64,000 bases of DNA, taken from positions 806,001 through 870,000 of the forward strand of contig NZ_JAIVKU010000005.1 of the NCBI RefSeq assembly GCF_020524165.1. The letters are read 5' to 3'. Below the pieces are notes generated by a model. The model did not search any database and was not told where the DNA came from. It was given only the letters and a program-made list of their open reading frames with translations. Position numbers and translations under genes: made by a program. Source of the DNA: Guptibacillus hwajinpoensis. Lineage in GTDB: Bacteria; Bacillota; Bacilli; Bacillales; Guptibacillaceae. Shown in pieces: positions 44,377 through 54,435 of this stretch. Each line of letters opens with the position of its first letter. The first letter of the stretch is position 1.

Positions 44377-45069
44377 TTATCCATTTGGTTTAAGGATTAA
44401 TGTAATATAGCTTTTATCTAAATTAAAATCCCAATCTACAAAGATATCTTCCACTTTTGTAGAAAGGATTGATTCAAATTGGTGATCATGAAGCAAACTT
44501 TTCTCAAGTCGCCTTTTTGTTAATTTCAATTGCTCTTCAAAACCATCGCGAATTAACTCTTTTTCGATGCGAACAAGAATGCCATCTCGAAGAACAACGA
44601 GCGTTCGATCATTTAACATACAGGAGTCTACTTTTTCTGGCGCTTTTTCCGCAAGCATACTCACGCGAATAATTTCCTCATGGACACGTTCTTTCTCATC
44701 GTATGCAGGAAGTTCTTTTCCTTCCAGTGCAAGAATGTTTTTCATCACACCCACAATAACACCAGATCGATTTTGAAGCGACCAATCATGATAAAAGGAC
44801 TCGATTTCAACACCTGTCATGACTCGAATCGACGCTTTAATTTCGGGCAATAGGCCTTGAATGAGCAAATCGCGCGTTTCTTCTACACGCATGTCTTCTT
44901 TCTGATCCACAAGAACACGTTCCATCGGAGCAAGAAAATCGCGAAAGTAAATCGTCATATACGGCTCATGAATCGAGACGTATACCGATGAAGGGCCTTT
45001 CCCAAAGTTATCTCTTAACAGTTTTCCAACATAACTCGCAATCTCAGCTTCATTTGATTTACGTTCCAT
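44377..45069 (-). CDS. Tandem DUF2294 protein
   Basis: A 230-residue protein formed of two DUF2294 repeats. Repeat one (about 8-112) has GPSSVYVSIHEPYMTIYFRD and VEIESFYHDWSLQNRSGVIV. Repeat two (about 120-230) has DSCMLNDRTLVVLRDGILVR and VEDIFVDWDFNLDKSYITLI. The aligned D-W-(S/N) segments mark the duplication. No catalytic residues are known for the family. A GTG three codons earlier is possible; AAAGGGTG fits the ATG at 45069. Function unknown. Confidence 0.75.
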   Translation of the reverse strand: MERKSNEAEIASYVGKLLRDNFGKGPSSVYVSIHEPYMTIYFRDFLAPMERVLVDQKEDMRVEETRDLLIQGLLPEIKASIRVMTGVEIESFYHDWSLQNRSGVIVGVMKNILALEGKELPAYDEKERVHEEIIRVSMLAEKAPEKVDSCMLNDRTLVVLRDGILVRIEKELIRDGFEEQLKLTKRRLEKSLLHDHQFESILSTKVEDIFVDWDFNLDKSYITLILKPNG

Positions 45070-45350
45070 GATGTTCACCCTTTATTCTAAGATAGGAACT
45101 TTATATTCCCCATCCAGTACTCATTATAGTAGTCTTTCCTACGCATTGAAAGAATATGGACTGAATTTGATATTTCATTTAGATGACAGTTACCTAGCGC
45201 TTTGCTTTTAGTGTCTACCAACACATAACGTAGCAGCCTTTCAAATCTTTTTTTATGTAAGAACAAGCTTTCCCTCTTAGGCAAACATCTAAGGTTTTTT
45301 CACCAACTACTTCCATTCTGTAACAGGCGATACGTTCATGATTTCCAGAG

Positions 45351-45539
45351 CTATCTTCTTTGCCTCTTCTTTTTTCTTTTTGCCACTAACCAGATAACCC
45401 GTTGAAAGACCACGGCCACTGCACCAAGAGATAGAATCATTCCCGGACGTGCGGCGCGGTCTTCTTCGAAAAGAAAAATAAGGAGAATAGCAATGAGCAC
45501 GATCGTTAAAGTTAAGATAAACAGCACGTTTTTTTTCAT
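45351..45539 (-). CDS. Small membrane protein
   Basis: A 62-residue protein with two hydrophobic helices (NVLFILTLTIVLIAILLIFL and ILSLGAVAVVFQRVIWLV) separated by EEDRAARPG and ending in a strongly basic tail (KRKKKRQRR). AAAGGAG precedes the ATG. It is likely to sit in the membrane with a cytosolic basic end. Function unknown. Confidence 0.65.
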   Translation of the reverse strand: MKKNVLFILTLTIVLIAILLIFLFEEDRAARPGMILSLGAVAVVFQRVIWLVAKRKKKRQRR

Positions 45540-45581
45540 CGTGTCTTGACTCCTTTCAGTAAACTCCGGTATTGCCTACTA

Positions 45582-45620
45582 AAAAACCAGAGGACGTGAA
45601 CGCCCCTGGCTTCTCCTTTT
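45582..45620 (-). terminator. Terminator of the aldo/keto reductase gene
   Basis: CCAGGGG and TCCTCTGG pair around CGTTCACG, followed on the minus strand by TTTTTT. Confidence 0.65.
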
Positions 45621-45621
45621 T

Positions 45622-46557
45622 TCACTTGAAAATTTGGTCAATTCGCTGGATTTCTTCACTTGTTAACTTCACATCAAGTGTTTTCAAGTTATCAACCACT
45701 TGTTCTTGTCGCTTGGCCCCTGGGATAAGGACATCAATGCTATCACGTGTTAAATACCACGCAAGGACAAGGTGTGGCACCTCAACACCCTTCGCATTCG
45801 CAATATTGCGTACCTGATCGACTTTTTTTAAGTTTGCTTTAAAAGCTTCTCCTTGGAAGAGAGGATTCTTTGAGCGAAAATCATCGAACGTTGTCTTTTC
45901 ATCATATTTACCTGCTAAAAGTCCGGAGGCAAGTGGGAAGTATGGGATAAAAGAAATCCCCTGTTCTGCTGTATAAGGAAGGAGATCTTCCTCAGCCTCA
46001 CGATGGAATAAGTTGTAGTGACTTTGCAACACATCAACATAGCCATCCTGGTTTGCTTCTTTCAACTGCTCTAAATCAAAATTAGAAACACCAATTGATT
46101 TTATCTTCCCCTGGTCTTTCAATTCTTTAAGAGCACCTACAGCTTCAGCTTTGTTAGTCTGTTCATCCGGAAAATGAATATAGAATAAATCGATGTAATC
46201 CGTTTGAAGTCGCTTTAAGCTATTCTCTACCGATTGTTTTAGGAACGAAGGTGAATTATTATAAACAACTTCTTCTCCTTTAAATTCATGAGCTCCTTTT
46301 GTTGCGAGCACGATATCATCTCGGCTTCCACGTTCCTTTATCACTTCGCCAACAAGTTCTTCAGAACGCTCAGGGCCATATATATAAGCTGTATCCAATA
46401 AATTGATGCCATTATCTAATGCTGCTCTTACAAGGTCTTTCCCTGTTTCTTCATTTAAATTCGGATAAATGTTATGTCCACCAACAGCGTTTGTACCTAA
46501 CCCGATTGGATTTGCCTGTAAACCTGAATTTCCAATTTGTACTTTTGCCACTTTCAA
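45622..46557 (-). CDS. Aldo/keto reductase
   Basis: A 311-residue NADPH-dependent TIM-barrel oxidoreductase of the YhdN/IolS kind. The active-site tetrad is indicated by [16 protein letters not shown] (Asp, Tyr), VLATKGAH (Lys) and LFYIHFPDE (His). [10 protein letters not shown] near residue 275 is the cofactor site. AAAGGATG lies before the ATG. Substrate unknown; general aldehyde detoxification is likely. Confidence 0.9.
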   Translation of the reverse strand: MKVAKVQIGNSGLQANPIGLGTNAVGGHNIYPNLNEETGKDLVRAALDNGINLLDTAYIYGPERSEELVGEVIKERGSRDDIVLATKGAHEFKGEEVVYNNSPSFLKQSVENSLKRLQTDYIDLFYIHFPDEQTNKAEAVGALKELKDQGKIKSIGVSNFDLEQLKEANQDGYVDVLQSHYNLFHREAEEDLLPYTAEQGISFIPYFPLASGLLAGKYDEKTTFDDFRSKNPLFQGEAFKANLKKVDQVRNIANAKGVEVPHLVLAWYLTRDSIDVLIPGAKRQEQVVDNLKTLDVKLTSEEIQRIDQIFK

Positions 46558-46620
46558 TCATCCTTTCTGTTAAAAGCTACGCAAAGTACATTACCACTTC
46601 TTAGTAATTGGAAAACATCG

Positions 46621-47640
46621 TTACGTGCTTTCAACCCAATTCTCTCTATCTTCAAAAGCAGGCTCTGCGATTAATTCAGAGTGAATCAAACGTTCACGTA
46701 TATCATTCAATAGGGCTTTTTCTTTTGAATTCATCTTAGCTATATCAAACTTTTTATGAAACACGGTATAAAGCTCAAAATCTCTTAATCGAAGAAAATA
46801 CGGAAGTGTTTTAAGCCATTCATAGGAGACATTCTCTTCTTCACGGTACCCTTTCAAAAACGAGCGTAAAAATGCTGTGGCAAAGCTTGAACGCTCAGTA
46901 AGAGACGCATTTCCACATTTATGCCATACCGCATAATAGACAGGAATAGCAAGATCACTAATATAATAATGATACATACTATCATCGAAATCGAAGAGAT
47001 GAATGTGCTGACCGTCATAATGAAAGTTACCGTGATGAACATCCGAATGAATAAGTCCGAACGTTTTCCCTGTTTCATGGAATGTTTGTATTTCTTCAAT
47101 GAGTCTTTTGCCTTCTATTATGATTTTGGCATCTTCGCTTTTGGAGAGATAGCGGTCGAATTGAAGCAAGTCTCCTTCGTCCCATCTCTGTCGCTGAAAG
47201 GATAGCTTCCTTTTCATCGATAGACGGTGCATTTTCCCGATCTCTCTTCCCCACGCTTCGAATAGAGGAGGTCCAAATATGGCCTCATTCACTTTAACCG
47301 CATCTCCAGGAACTTTTTCAAATAAACACGCAAAAAATTGCCCTTTTTCTGTTGAAAAACACTCCACCATGTCGTTATTTTTTGAAGGATAGGCGCATGC
47401 AACATGAACGCCTTCATGATGTAATTGATTAACCCAAACAAGTTCGGAGTTTATTTCCTCAACCGTACGGTGAGAGCTATGAGTCAAACGAAGAATCCAT
47501 GCCTTTTCATCTTCTTCTACTTCAAAAACATAGTTTTCGAAGTCGCCTTGTTTCTTTATATTTGTCGCTTCGATTCCAAACCGGTTAATCGCTTCATCAA
47601 CAATCTTTTCTGAGAACATTGCTTCAATCCATGCTTCCAT
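46621..47640 (-). CDS. APH-type small-molecule kinase
   Basis: A 339-residue protein of the aminoglycoside phosphotransferase/choline kinase fold. The catalytic loop GLIHSDVHHGNFHYD (about residues 193-207) and the metal-binding LFDFDDSMY are intact. It resembles the B. subtilis YerI/YtmP/homoserine-kinase-II-like group, not a known resistance enzyme. The frame opens 17 codons earlier, but AAGGAGG lies before the ATG at 47640. Substrate unknown. Confidence 0.83.
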   Translation of the reverse strand: MEAWIEAMFSEKIVDEAINRFGIEATNIKKQGDFENYVFEVEEDEKAWILRLTHSSHRTVEEINSELVWVNQLHHEGVHVACAYPSKNNDMVECFSTEKGQFFACLFEKVPGDAVKVNEAIFGPPLFEAWGREIGKMHRLSMKRKLSFQRQRWDEGDLLQFDRYLSKSEDAKIIIEGKRLIEEIQTFHETGKTFGLIHSDVHHGNFHYDGQHIHLFDFDDSMYHYYISDLAIPVYYAVWHKCGNASLTERSSFATAFLRSFLKGYREEENVSYEWLKTLPYFLRLRDFELYTVFHKKFDIAKMNSKEKALLNDIRERLIHSELIAEPAFEDRENWVEST

Positions 47641-47701
47641 CTCCACAACCTCCTTCACTTCTAGTAATTGAGTTCGACTTTTCTCTTCCATTTCCTCTTA
47701 A

Positions 47702-47737
47702 ACGACAAAACGCCCCCATAAGTGGGAGCGCTTCGTC
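47702..47737 (-). terminator. Terminator of the ribose operon
   Basis: GACGAAGCGCTCCCAC pairs with GGGGGCGTTTTGTC across a short loop, followed by T residues on the minus strand. Confidence 0.75.
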
Positions 47738-48661
47738 TTATTTTGTTTCTTCTGATACAAGTTTCAATGGAACAGGTATCGTTTCATCGACTTCGTTTCC
47801 TTTTAGTACATCCACTCCAGCCTGAACGGCGAGTGAACCAATTTCCTCAGGTTGCTGTGCAACTGTCGCTGATAGCTTTCCATCTTGAATACTATTAATG
47901 GCATCTTCATTGCCATCAAATCCAACAACGAGAATGTCTTTCCCTGAGCTTTGAATGGCTTGTAGGGCTCCTAGCGCCATTTCATCATTGTGAGCAAATA
48001 CCGCTTTGATATCGGGATTACCCTGGAGCAAGTTTTCCATCGTATTTAAACCTTCTGTACGATCGAAATTAGCTGTCTGCTTTGCAACAACATCAAGCTG
48101 CTCATCAGCAATATGATGGAATCCTTTCCCGCGCTCTCGAGTAGCCGATGCACCTGGTACCCCCTCAAGCTCAGCTACTTTGGCGCCTTCTCCTAACTGC
48201 TCAACCAAAAACTCGCCAGCCATCTCTCCACCTTTTTCGTTATCAGAGGAAACGAGGGTTGCGACCTCGCCCTTTTCAGCTGAACGGTCGAGCGTTACGA
48301 CGGGAATGCCAAGGCTATTCGCTGATTGAACCGCCGTCGAAATGGCAGCTGAATCGGTTGGATTAATTAGAAGAACATCGACACCCTGTTGAATCAAATC
48401 TTCCACGTCGCTAATTTGTTTTGCTGCATCATTTTGCGCATCTACGACGACAACATCCATTCCTTTTTCTTTTGCTTCAGCTTCTACCCCATCTTTCATT
48501 GAAACGAAAAAGGGATTATTTAACGTTGAAACAGATAAACCAATTTTAATATCTTTTATATCCGTTTCCTGACTCGGCTTGGCCCATTCAGGCGGTTGAA
48601 GCGAACACGCTCCAAGAACAAGTAAGGACAAACTGAGCAGGAATGGCAATAACTTTTTCAT
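47738..48661 (-). CDS. rbsB: Ribose ABC transporter substrate-binding lipoprotein
   Basis: A 307-residue periplasmic-binding-protein-fold lipoprotein with signal peptide and lipobox LGAC (Cys19). IGLSVSTLNNPFFVSMKDGV opens the sugar-binding fold, and DAQNDAAKQISDVEDLI and VVTLDRSAEKGEV match RbsB. It is the last gene of the rbs operon, delivering D-ribose to RbsAC at the outer membrane face. Confidence 0.95.
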   Translation of the reverse strand: MKKLLPFLLSLSLLVLGACSLQPPEWAKPSQETDIKDIKIGLSVSTLNNPFFVSMKDGVEAEAKEKGMDVVVVDAQNDAAKQISDVEDLIQQGVDVLLINPTDSAAISTAVQSANSLGIPVVTLDRSAEKGEVATLVSSDNEKGGEMAGEFLVEQLGEGAKVAELEGVPGASATRERGKGFHHIADEQLDVVAKQTANFDRTEGLNTMENLLQGNPDIKAVFAHNDEMALGALQAIQSSGKDILVVGFDGNEDAINSIQDGKLSATVAQQPEEIGSLAVQAGVDVLKGNEVDETIPVPLKLVSEETK

Positions 48662-48671
48662 AGTAATCCTC

Positions 48672-49625
48672 CTAAGCCGCTTTTTTACGATCGATCAAGA
48701 CTGCAATGATAATAACAATTCCTTTAACAACCATCTGGAAGAATGATGATACACCGAGAAGATTTAACCCGTTATTTAATGTACCGATAATGAGCGCACC
48801 GATTAACGTACCGACAATTAAACCACGGCCACCGGAAAGGCTTGTTCCACCAAGGACAACGGCAGCGATCGCATCAAGCTCATACGATGTCCCTGCTGTT
48901 GGTTGTGCTGAATTTAATCTCGACGTTAGAATCGCTCCCGCTAAAGCTGAAAGTAGTCCAGCTAGAGAATAAATCATCACTTTCATACGATTCACTTTAA
49001 TACCTGAGATAAGAGCCGCTTTTTCATTTCCACCGATGGCATACGTTTTACGACCAAACGGTGTTTTATGAAGAATCACCCAGAGAACAGCAAATGAGAG
49101 TAACATCGTGATCGCCGGAACTGGGATACCAAGGAAATAGCCTCTTCCGAAAAGCTGGAAAGCATAGCTATCGCCAAGCCCTGTAATCGGATTCCCATCT
49201 GTATAGACGAGCGTTAATCCACGGAATAATGTCATCGTTGCAAGCGTTGCAATAAATGGCGCCATTTTTCCTTTCGTAATCAACAGTCCATTGACCATTC
49301 CCATAACAGCACCAAGTAATGAGCCAATCAGTATCGCTAGAATCGGATCAATTCCTGACACCATCATGCCAGCCATTAGTGCACTTGAGAGCGCTAATAT
49401 CGAACCAACCGATAAGTCAATTCCGCCTGTTAAAATAACAAATGTCATTCCGTAAGCAATAAGTGCATTAATTGCCACTTGTCGCAGCAAGTTTAATAAG
49501 TTAAGAGGTTCTAAAAAACTTGGGTTTAATATGGAAACGGTTACAACAAGAACCAGTAAACCTAATAGCGGTCCAAGCTTCTGCATCACGTTACCCACAT
49601 GATTTGTTTTCATTTCATTCTTCAT
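48672..49625 (-). CDS. rbsC: Ribose ABC transporter permease
   Basis: A 317-residue permease with about eight to ten membrane helices and the family motif [20 protein letters not shown]; the coupling helix region contains [20 protein letters not shown] precedes the ATG, which overlaps the end of rbsA by 11 bases. It forms the membrane channel with RbsA and RbsB. Confidence 0.95.
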   Translation of the reverse strand: MKNEMKTNHVGNVMQKLGPLLGLLVLVVTVSILNPSFLEPLNLLNLLRQVAINALIAYGMTFVILTGGIDLSVGSILALSSALMAGMMVSGIDPILAILIGSLLGAVMGMVNGLLITKGKMAPFIATLATMTLFRGLTLVYTDGNPITGLGDSYAFQLFGRGYFLGIPVPAITMLLSFAVLWVILHKTPFGRKTYAIGGNEKAALISGIKVNRMKVMIYSLAGLLSALAGAILTSRLNSAQPTAGTSYELDAIAAVVLGGTSLSGGRGLIVGTLIGALIIGTLNNGLNLLGVSSFFQMVVKGIVIIIAVLIDRKKAA

Positions 49626-51108
49626 TTTCTTGACCTCCTGTTGCCAGCGTCATTATTTTCTCTTGCGTCGCTTCCTCTTTGGATACTTCACCAGTCAGTT
49701 GACCTTCACGGAAAACAAGAATCCGATCGCTCATACCAAGCACTTCAGGTAGTTCTGAGGAAACCATGATAATCGCAACTCCACGATCCGTTAACTCATT
49801 CATTAATTGATAGATCTCACGCTTCGCTCCAACATCAACACCACGTGTAGGCTCATCTAATATTAATACTTTAGGTCCGATTCCAATCCATTTTGCGATA
49901 ACCACTTTTTGTTGATTACCACCAGAAAGGTTTTTAGCACTTGTTTTAGCAGACTCCGTTTTAATCGTTAACCGTTTAATGAGTAGCTCAACAAAGTCTT
50001 GCTCACTCTTTTCATTAATTAAGCCTTTAGGAGCAAAACTATAAAGACTCGGTAATGCGATATTGTCTTTAAGAGAGAAATCGAGCACAAGTCCCTCTTC
50101 TTTTCGGTCCTCTGTAATAAAACCAAGTCCCAGCTGAACAGCCTGAGAAGGATTTTTAATGACCACTTTTTGGCCTTTAATGTAGATATCACCCGTGTAT
50201 TTTCCATCCAGTCCAAAAATGGTGCGCATCACTTCTGTTCGTCCAGCACCCATTAATCCGGAAACCCCTACAATCTCACCTGATCTTACTTTAAAACTCA
50301 CATTCTGGAAGATTCCTTTTCTTGCAAGGCCCTTTACTTCTAACATCGTCTCACCAGGCTTAGGAGCACGCTCAGGGAAGCGATCGGTTAATTCTCGACC
50401 AACCATTTTCCGAACGACTTCATCAAAGCTTGTATCTGGGATTGGCTTTGTATCCACTGTTTTTCCATCTCGCATCACGGTGATTCTGTCACAGATGGTG
50501 AAAATCTCTTCCATTCGGTGCGATATATAGACGATGGAAACGCCGCTCTTCTTTAACGAGCGTATGACCTGAAACAGCGTTTGAATTTCACGTTCTGTTA
50601 ACGCTGCTGTAGGCTCATCCATTATAATCACTTTCGCATCCGTCATTAATGCTTTTGCAATTTCAATCATTTGCTGCTGCCCAACGGAACATTTTCCGGC
50701 TTCCTGCTGAAGAGGAATGGAGATAGCTAGTTTCTTAAACTGCTCATTCGCAATCGCTTTCATTTTTTTCGTATGAATCAGTCCAAAAGATGTAACCGGT
50801 TCCTTATTAATAAATAAATTCTCCAAAACCGTTAATTCAGGCCAAATATTTAACTCCTGATGAATGAAGGCGACGCCATTTTCCTCAGCTTCTTTCGGAT
50901 TGTCAAAGACACGTTCTTTTCCATCAATTTCGATTGTTCCCTGATCTTTCTTATGAAGACCAGTAAGAATGTTCATGAGCGTTGACTTCCCTGCTCCATT
51001 CTCCCCCATAAGCGCATGAACTTCGGCATCTTGAATGTCGATGTTCACTCCCTCAAGCACTTTATTCGCTCCAAATGCTTTATGAATGTCTCTCATGCTA
51101 ATTTGCAT
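49615..51108 (-). CDS. rbsA: Ribose ABC transporter ATP-binding protein
   Basis: A 497-residue protein with two ABC domains. The first has Walker [11 protein letters not shown] (about 36-45), signature CSVGQQQM and Walker [12 protein letters not shown]. The second has [10 protein letters not shown] and the signature NLSGGNQQK. The second Walker A is degenerate (R in place of K-S), as is usual in this family. A GTG three codons upstream is possible; GAGGTG fits the ATG at 51108. Confidence 0.95.
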   Translation of the reverse strand: MQISMRDIHKAFGANKVLEGVNIDIQDAEVHALMGENGAGKSTLMNILTGLHKKDQGTIEIDGKERVFDNPKEAEENGVAFIHQELNIWPELTVLENLFINKEPVTSFGLIHTKKMKAIANEQFKKLAISIPLQQEAGKCSVGQQQMIEIAKALMTDAKVIIMDEPTAALTEREIQTLFQVIRSLKKSGVSIVYISHRMEEIFTICDRITVMRDGKTVDTKPIPDTSFDEVVRKMVGRELTDRFPERAPKPGETMLEVKGLARKGIFQNVSFKVRSGEIVGVSGLMGAGRTEVMRTIFGLDGKYTGDIYIKGQKVVIKNPSQAVQLGLGFITEDRKEEGLVLDFSLKDNIALPSLYSFAPKGLINEKSEQDFVELLIKRLTIKTESAKTSAKNLSGGNQQKVVIAKWIGIGPKVLILDEPTRGVDVGAKREIYQLMNELTDRGVAIIMVSSELPEVLGMSDRILVFREGQLTGEVSKEEATQEKIMTLATGGQENEE

Positions 51109-51122
51109 GCTATTCACCTCGT

Positions 51123-51515
51123 TTAAAAGATTACTCCTGAATGAAGAATGCAGTTGGCATATGGCGTTGTCTCACCTGTACGGATGACAACTTTTGCCTG
51201 CCTCGTTTGCTCTTTAAATGCTTCATGATCAACATAGATTTGTTCTATTCCTTGAAGTTCTTTCTTTAGCCAATCATGTACGTTCTCGTTGCCTTCAATT
51301 TCACTTGCAAGCGTGACACGCTCCACAACCATTTCATGTAGAAGTTCGTTAACAACATCAGTAAAAGCAGGCACACCCGGTTTTAAGGCAAGATCAATTT
51401 TCTTTACCCCATCAGGGACAGGTAGACCAGCATCTGCAACCACAATCTGATCTGTATGTCCTAAATCGGCAAGCACTTTTGAAATGTGACTATTTAACAT
51501 TCCTCTTTTCTTCAT
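51123..51515 (-). CDS. rbsD: D-ribose pyranase
   Basis: A 130-residue enzyme converting beta-D-ribopyranose to the furanose that RbsK uses. Catalytic His20 (ADLGHTDQI), DAGLPVP and the C-terminal [17 protein letters not shown] are family hallmarks. The start overlaps the rbsK stop by four bases. Confidence 0.95.
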   Translation of the reverse strand: MKKRGMLNSHISKVLADLGHTDQIVVADAGLPVPDGVKKIDLALKPGVPAFTDVVNELLHEMVVERVTLASEIEGNENVHDWLKKELQGIEQIYVDHEAFKEQTRQAKVVIRTGETTPYANCILHSGVIF

Positions 51516-52402
51516 TCTGCTAGCATCCTTTCTACTTCTTCACGTGTTGGCATACCACCCTGTGCACCAAACCCGGTAACAGAAAGAGAAGCTGCTCGAT
51601 TACCAAACGTTATGCTTTCTGTAAGCGTCTTCCCTTCCGCAATGGCTGTTCCAAATGCAGCGTTAAATGTATCCCCAGCTCCTGTTGTATCAACCGCCTC
51701 TACTTTAAAGGAGGGAACCAACACTTCTTCCTGTCCATTAAAATAACGCACGCCTGCAGCGCCTTCCGTGATGAACAATTTTTCTGGATAAGTTCTTAAT
51801 GAATGGCTCATTGCTTGGCCATCAAAAAGAACGTTCGCTTCATGTTCATTAGGTGTCATGTACGTTGAACAGTCAATCACTTTTTGTGAGATGACTCTAG
51901 CGGGTGCTGGATTAAGTAGCAATGGAACTTCGACTTTCTTACATAGTTCAGCCACAAACTCGACTGTTTCTTCAGGTATTTCCTGCTGAATCATCACAAG
52001 ATCGCAGCTTTCAATAAGCTCAGCTGTTTGATTGATATAACGAGGTGTAACGTAATCATTCGCCCCTTTAACAACAACAATGCTGTTATCACCTTCTGCT
52101 AAAATGATATGAGCTGTTCCGCTTTCAACACCTGTAACCGGTTCCACATATTCAGTGTTAACACCATTATTTTGAAAGTTTCTTAAGATCGCCTCGCCGT
52201 AATGATCGTCTCCGACACAGCCAATCATATACACTTCCGCACCAAGTCGTGCAGCAGCAACGGCTTGGTTTGCCCCTTTCCCACCAGGAATGGTTTTAAA
52301 TGATTCTCCTAATATCGTTTCTCCAGCTCCTGGACGTTTCTTGGAAGTTACGACAAGATCCATTGAAGAACTTCCGATCACAGCTATTTTTGCTTTACGC
52401 AT
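51512..52402 (-). CDS. rbsK: Ribokinase
   Basis: A 296-residue PfkB-family kinase making ribose-5-phosphate. It has the substrate motif [16 protein letters not shown] near residue 40 and the ATP/anion-hole motif [13 protein letters not shown] near 247 with the catalytic Asp. The start at 52402 is preferred to an upstream TTG; it overlaps rbsR by eight bases. Confidence 0.95.
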   Translation of the reverse strand: MRKAKIAVIGSSSMDLVVTSKKRPGAGETILGESFKTIPGGKGANQAVAAARLGAEVYMIGCVGDDHYGEAILRNFQNNGVNTEYVEPVTGVESGTAHIILAEGDNSIVVVKGANDYVTPRYINQTAELIESCDLVMIQQEIPEETVEFVAELCKKVEVPLLLNPAPARVISQKVIDCSTYMTPNEHEANVLFDGQAMSHSLRTYPEKLFITEGAAGVRYFNGQEEVLVPSFKVEAVDTTGAGDTFNAAFGTAIAEGKTLTESITFGNRAASLSVTGFGAQGGMPTREEVERMLAE

Positions 52403-53384
52403 TTGGATCAACCTTTCTTGTTGTATTTCGTTCGATTAGCGTCACTGGTAATTGAATCGTCTGCTCAACTTCTTTTTCTTTTTGAATCATTCGAATGAGT
52501 AACTTCGCTGCTTCCTTCCCCATTTCATAAGCAGGTTGCCTAATCGTTGATAAAGAAGGATAGGACAAGCTACTAAACGGAATATCATCGTATCCAATCA
52601 GCTGTAAGTCGTCCGGAATCCTTCTGCCAAGACGAAGTGCTTCATGTAAAATGGCAATCGCTACAATATCATTACTTGCGATCACTCCATCTGTATCAGG
52701 ATACTTTGCAAATAGTTCTTCAGCCCATGTACGCGCATCATCAAACGCATAAGACGATGTTGAGAGAACAGAAAAATCAACTTCCGCTTCACTTAATACT
52801 GCAAGTGCTCCCTGAAATCGATCCATAGCGGGCTGTATATGGCCAGGTCCTTTTATAAGAGTAATTCTTTTTGAACCCCTCTCAACAAGTGTTCGTGCTG
52901 CAAGTCGCCCTCCCTCTATTCCATCTGCATACACGGAAGGGTGTTGTTTCGACACACGGTCTAGAAAAACAACCGGTAAATCTAGATTTGTATAATTCTC
53001 GCTATCTGTATTATTTGTTGCTGACATGATGCCAACAACTTGATTTTGTAAAAAGGTTTGAATATATTCTAACTCTTTACTCGCTTCTTCATCGCTATTT
53101 CCAAGTAATAACCGGAATCCAGCGCGATGAACCTCGTCCTCAATCCCACGGGCTAACTGAGGAAAAAAGGGGTTCGTAATATCAGGAAGAAGCAGTCCAA
53201 TTAACCTTGATTCACGTTTATAGAGTGAGCGTGCTACTTCATTTGGACTGTAGTTCAAACCTTCGATCGCAGCCATCACACGTTTTCTCGTTTCCGCTCC
53301 TACATAACCATTATCATTTAGAACACGAGAAACGGTCGCGACAGATACTCCCGCTTGTTCTGCTACATCTCGAATTGTAGCCAT
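52395..53384 (-). CDS. rbsR: LacI-family ribose operon repressor
   Basis: A 329-residue repressor with a LacI helix-turn-helix (TIRDVAEQAGVSVATVSRVL, residues 3-22) and a periplasmic-binding-protein-like effector domain that likely senses ribose or a phosphorylated derivative. It is the first gene of the operon, and TGTAACCGGTTACA lies just upstream for autorepression. The ATG at 53384 fits the AAGGAG spacing; a GTG three codons earlier does not. Confidence 0.95.
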   Translation of the reverse strand: MATIRDVAEQAGVSVATVSRVLNDNGYVGAETRKRVMAAIEGLNYSPNEVARSLYKRESRLIGLLLPDITNPFFPQLARGIEDEVHRAGFRLLLGNSDEEASKELEYIQTFLQNQVVGIMSATNNTDSENYTNLDLPVVFLDRVSKQHPSVYADGIEGGRLAARTLVERGSKRITLIKGPGHIQPAMDRFQGALAVLSEAEVDFSVLSTSSYAFDDARTWAEELFAKYPDTDGVIASNDIVAIAILHEALRLGRRIPDDLQLIGYDDIPFSSLSYPSLSTIRQPAYEMGKEAAKLLIRMIQKEKEVEQTIQLPVTLIERNTTRKVDPNA

Positions 53385-53406
53385 TTGCTTCACTCCTTCA
53401 CCTTTG

Positions 53407-53420
53407 TGTAACCGGTTACA
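53407..53420 (-). promoter_or_regulatory. RbsR operator
   Basis: TGTAACCGGTTACA is a perfect 14-bp palindrome of the LacI/GalR type with central CG, between the predicted promoter and the rbsR ribosome binding site. Confidence 0.8.
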
Positions 53421-53438
53421 GATAATTTACCATACCCT

Positions 53439-53452
53439 TGAATGCGTTTGCA
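53439..53452 (-). promoter_or_regulatory. Candidate cre site upstream of rbsR
   Basis: TGCAAACGCATTCA (minus strand) matches the cre consensus TGWAANCGNTNWCA at 12 of 14 positions and overlaps a possible -35 (TTGCAA). Carbon catabolite repression of rbs by CcpA is known in B. subtilis. Confidence 0.5.
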
Positions 53453-53460
53453 AGGTTTTT

Positions 53461-54282
53461 CTATTTTGTTTGACACGTTGGGCAAAAATACAATCTTCTA
53501 GAACCCACTCTGACTTTTTGAATCTCTGTACCATCAATTCGGCATGCCTCCCCTTCTCGATTAAAAACCCAGTGTCTATATTGGGGGCGTTTTTGTCCTT
53601 TCTCCTTCAGCTTCATTGCTAGCTCAAGATCATTTGTAATCCCGTTATGTTGATAGGATTGATGTACGAGCTTCACCGTAGCTTCAGCCGCTTTCGTTAA
53701 CTGCCGCTCTGAGCAATCAATCGGCCGTAAATCCGGATGAATACCTGCAAGAAAGAGAATCTCACTTCTTAAATAGTTTCCAATACCTCCAATAAATGAC
53801 TGATCTAGTAAAAGGGAAGTCCACTTTTTCTTATGGAAGGCTTTTGATACAAAGCGCTCCTTCAATTGGTCCGCACTTACGTCTTCACTCAGTAAATCAG
53901 GCCCAACCTTTGCAATAAACGGATGGAGAGGCACTTCTTCATCGCGTAGTACTTCAATATCTGATGCACTATATAGGAGGGCAGACTTCTTCTCATTATG
54001 AAGGGCTAAACGTAGCTGCCGATTTGTTTTTGGATAATTGTAGGCATTCCGTATCACCCATTTCCCATAAAGCTGATTGTGCGAGTAAATCGTATATCCA
54101 TTATCAAACCGAATCAGCATCGCCTTTCCTTTCGTATCGACCTTCGTTACCTCTGCCCCACTTAATATGGATTCATATCCCTTTAAATGTTCGAAAGCAA
54201 AGAATACATCCATCACGCTTCCTTTTCGTAACGCTTTCTCAACCTGGTCTGCAGCTCTTCTAATTTCAGGACCTTCAGGCAT
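53461..54282 (-). CDS. Fpg/Nei family DNA glycosylase (endonuclease VIII type)
   Basis: A 273-residue base-excision-repair enzyme. Catalytic Pro2 and Glu3 come from MPEGPEIRRAAD, and the helix-two-turn-helix has FIGGIGNYLRSEIL. The C-terminal zinc finger reads EACRIDG...YFCPTC: one Cys of the first CxxC pair is Asp. The frame opens 11 codons earlier, but the N-terminal Pro must follow the initiator Met, so 54282 is the start. Loss of a zinc ligand is odd, and zinc binding may use the Asp. Confidence 0.9.
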   Translation of the reverse strand: MPEGPEIRRAADQVEKALRKGSVMDVFFAFEHLKGYESILSGAEVTKVDTKGKAMLIRFDNGYTIYSHNQLYGKWVIRNAYNYPKTNRQLRLALHNEKKSALLYSASDIEVLRDEEVPLHPFIAKVGPDLLSEDVSADQLKERFVSKAFHKKKWTSLLLDQSFIGGIGNYLRSEILFLAGIHPDLRPIDCSERQLTKAAEATVKLVHQSYQHNGITNDLELAMKLKEKGQKRPQYRHWVFNREGEACRIDGTEIQKVRVGSRRLYFCPTCQTK

Positions 54283-54393
54283 TGTCAATAACCTTCCTTC
54301 TTCATTGTTAGACACTTATTTTCTTCTACTACCACACTAGAAAATAGTTAGGTAAAATGAATTTTCCCTAACTGAATATGAACGAAACGATTG

Positions 54394-54421
54394 AAGGGAC
54401 TTTCCAGTGGAAAGCCCCTTT
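54394..54421 (-). terminator. Terminator of the antiporter gene
   Basis: AAGGGGCTTTCC and GGAAAGTCCCTT form an imperfect stem; the flank is A/T-poor but the hairpin is strong. Confidence 0.6.
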
Positions 54422-54435
54422 AATCCATTTTATAA

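Noticed and set aside
45087..45284. A 65-codon minus-strand frame between the DUF2294 gene and the small membrane protein gene
   Set aside because: It would need a TTG start with a poor ribosome binding site, and the sequence shows no recognisable feature.
46621..47640. An aminoglycoside resistance gene
   Set aside because: The APH fold is shared with many metabolic kinases, and this protein resembles chromosomal Bacillus members with no resistance context.
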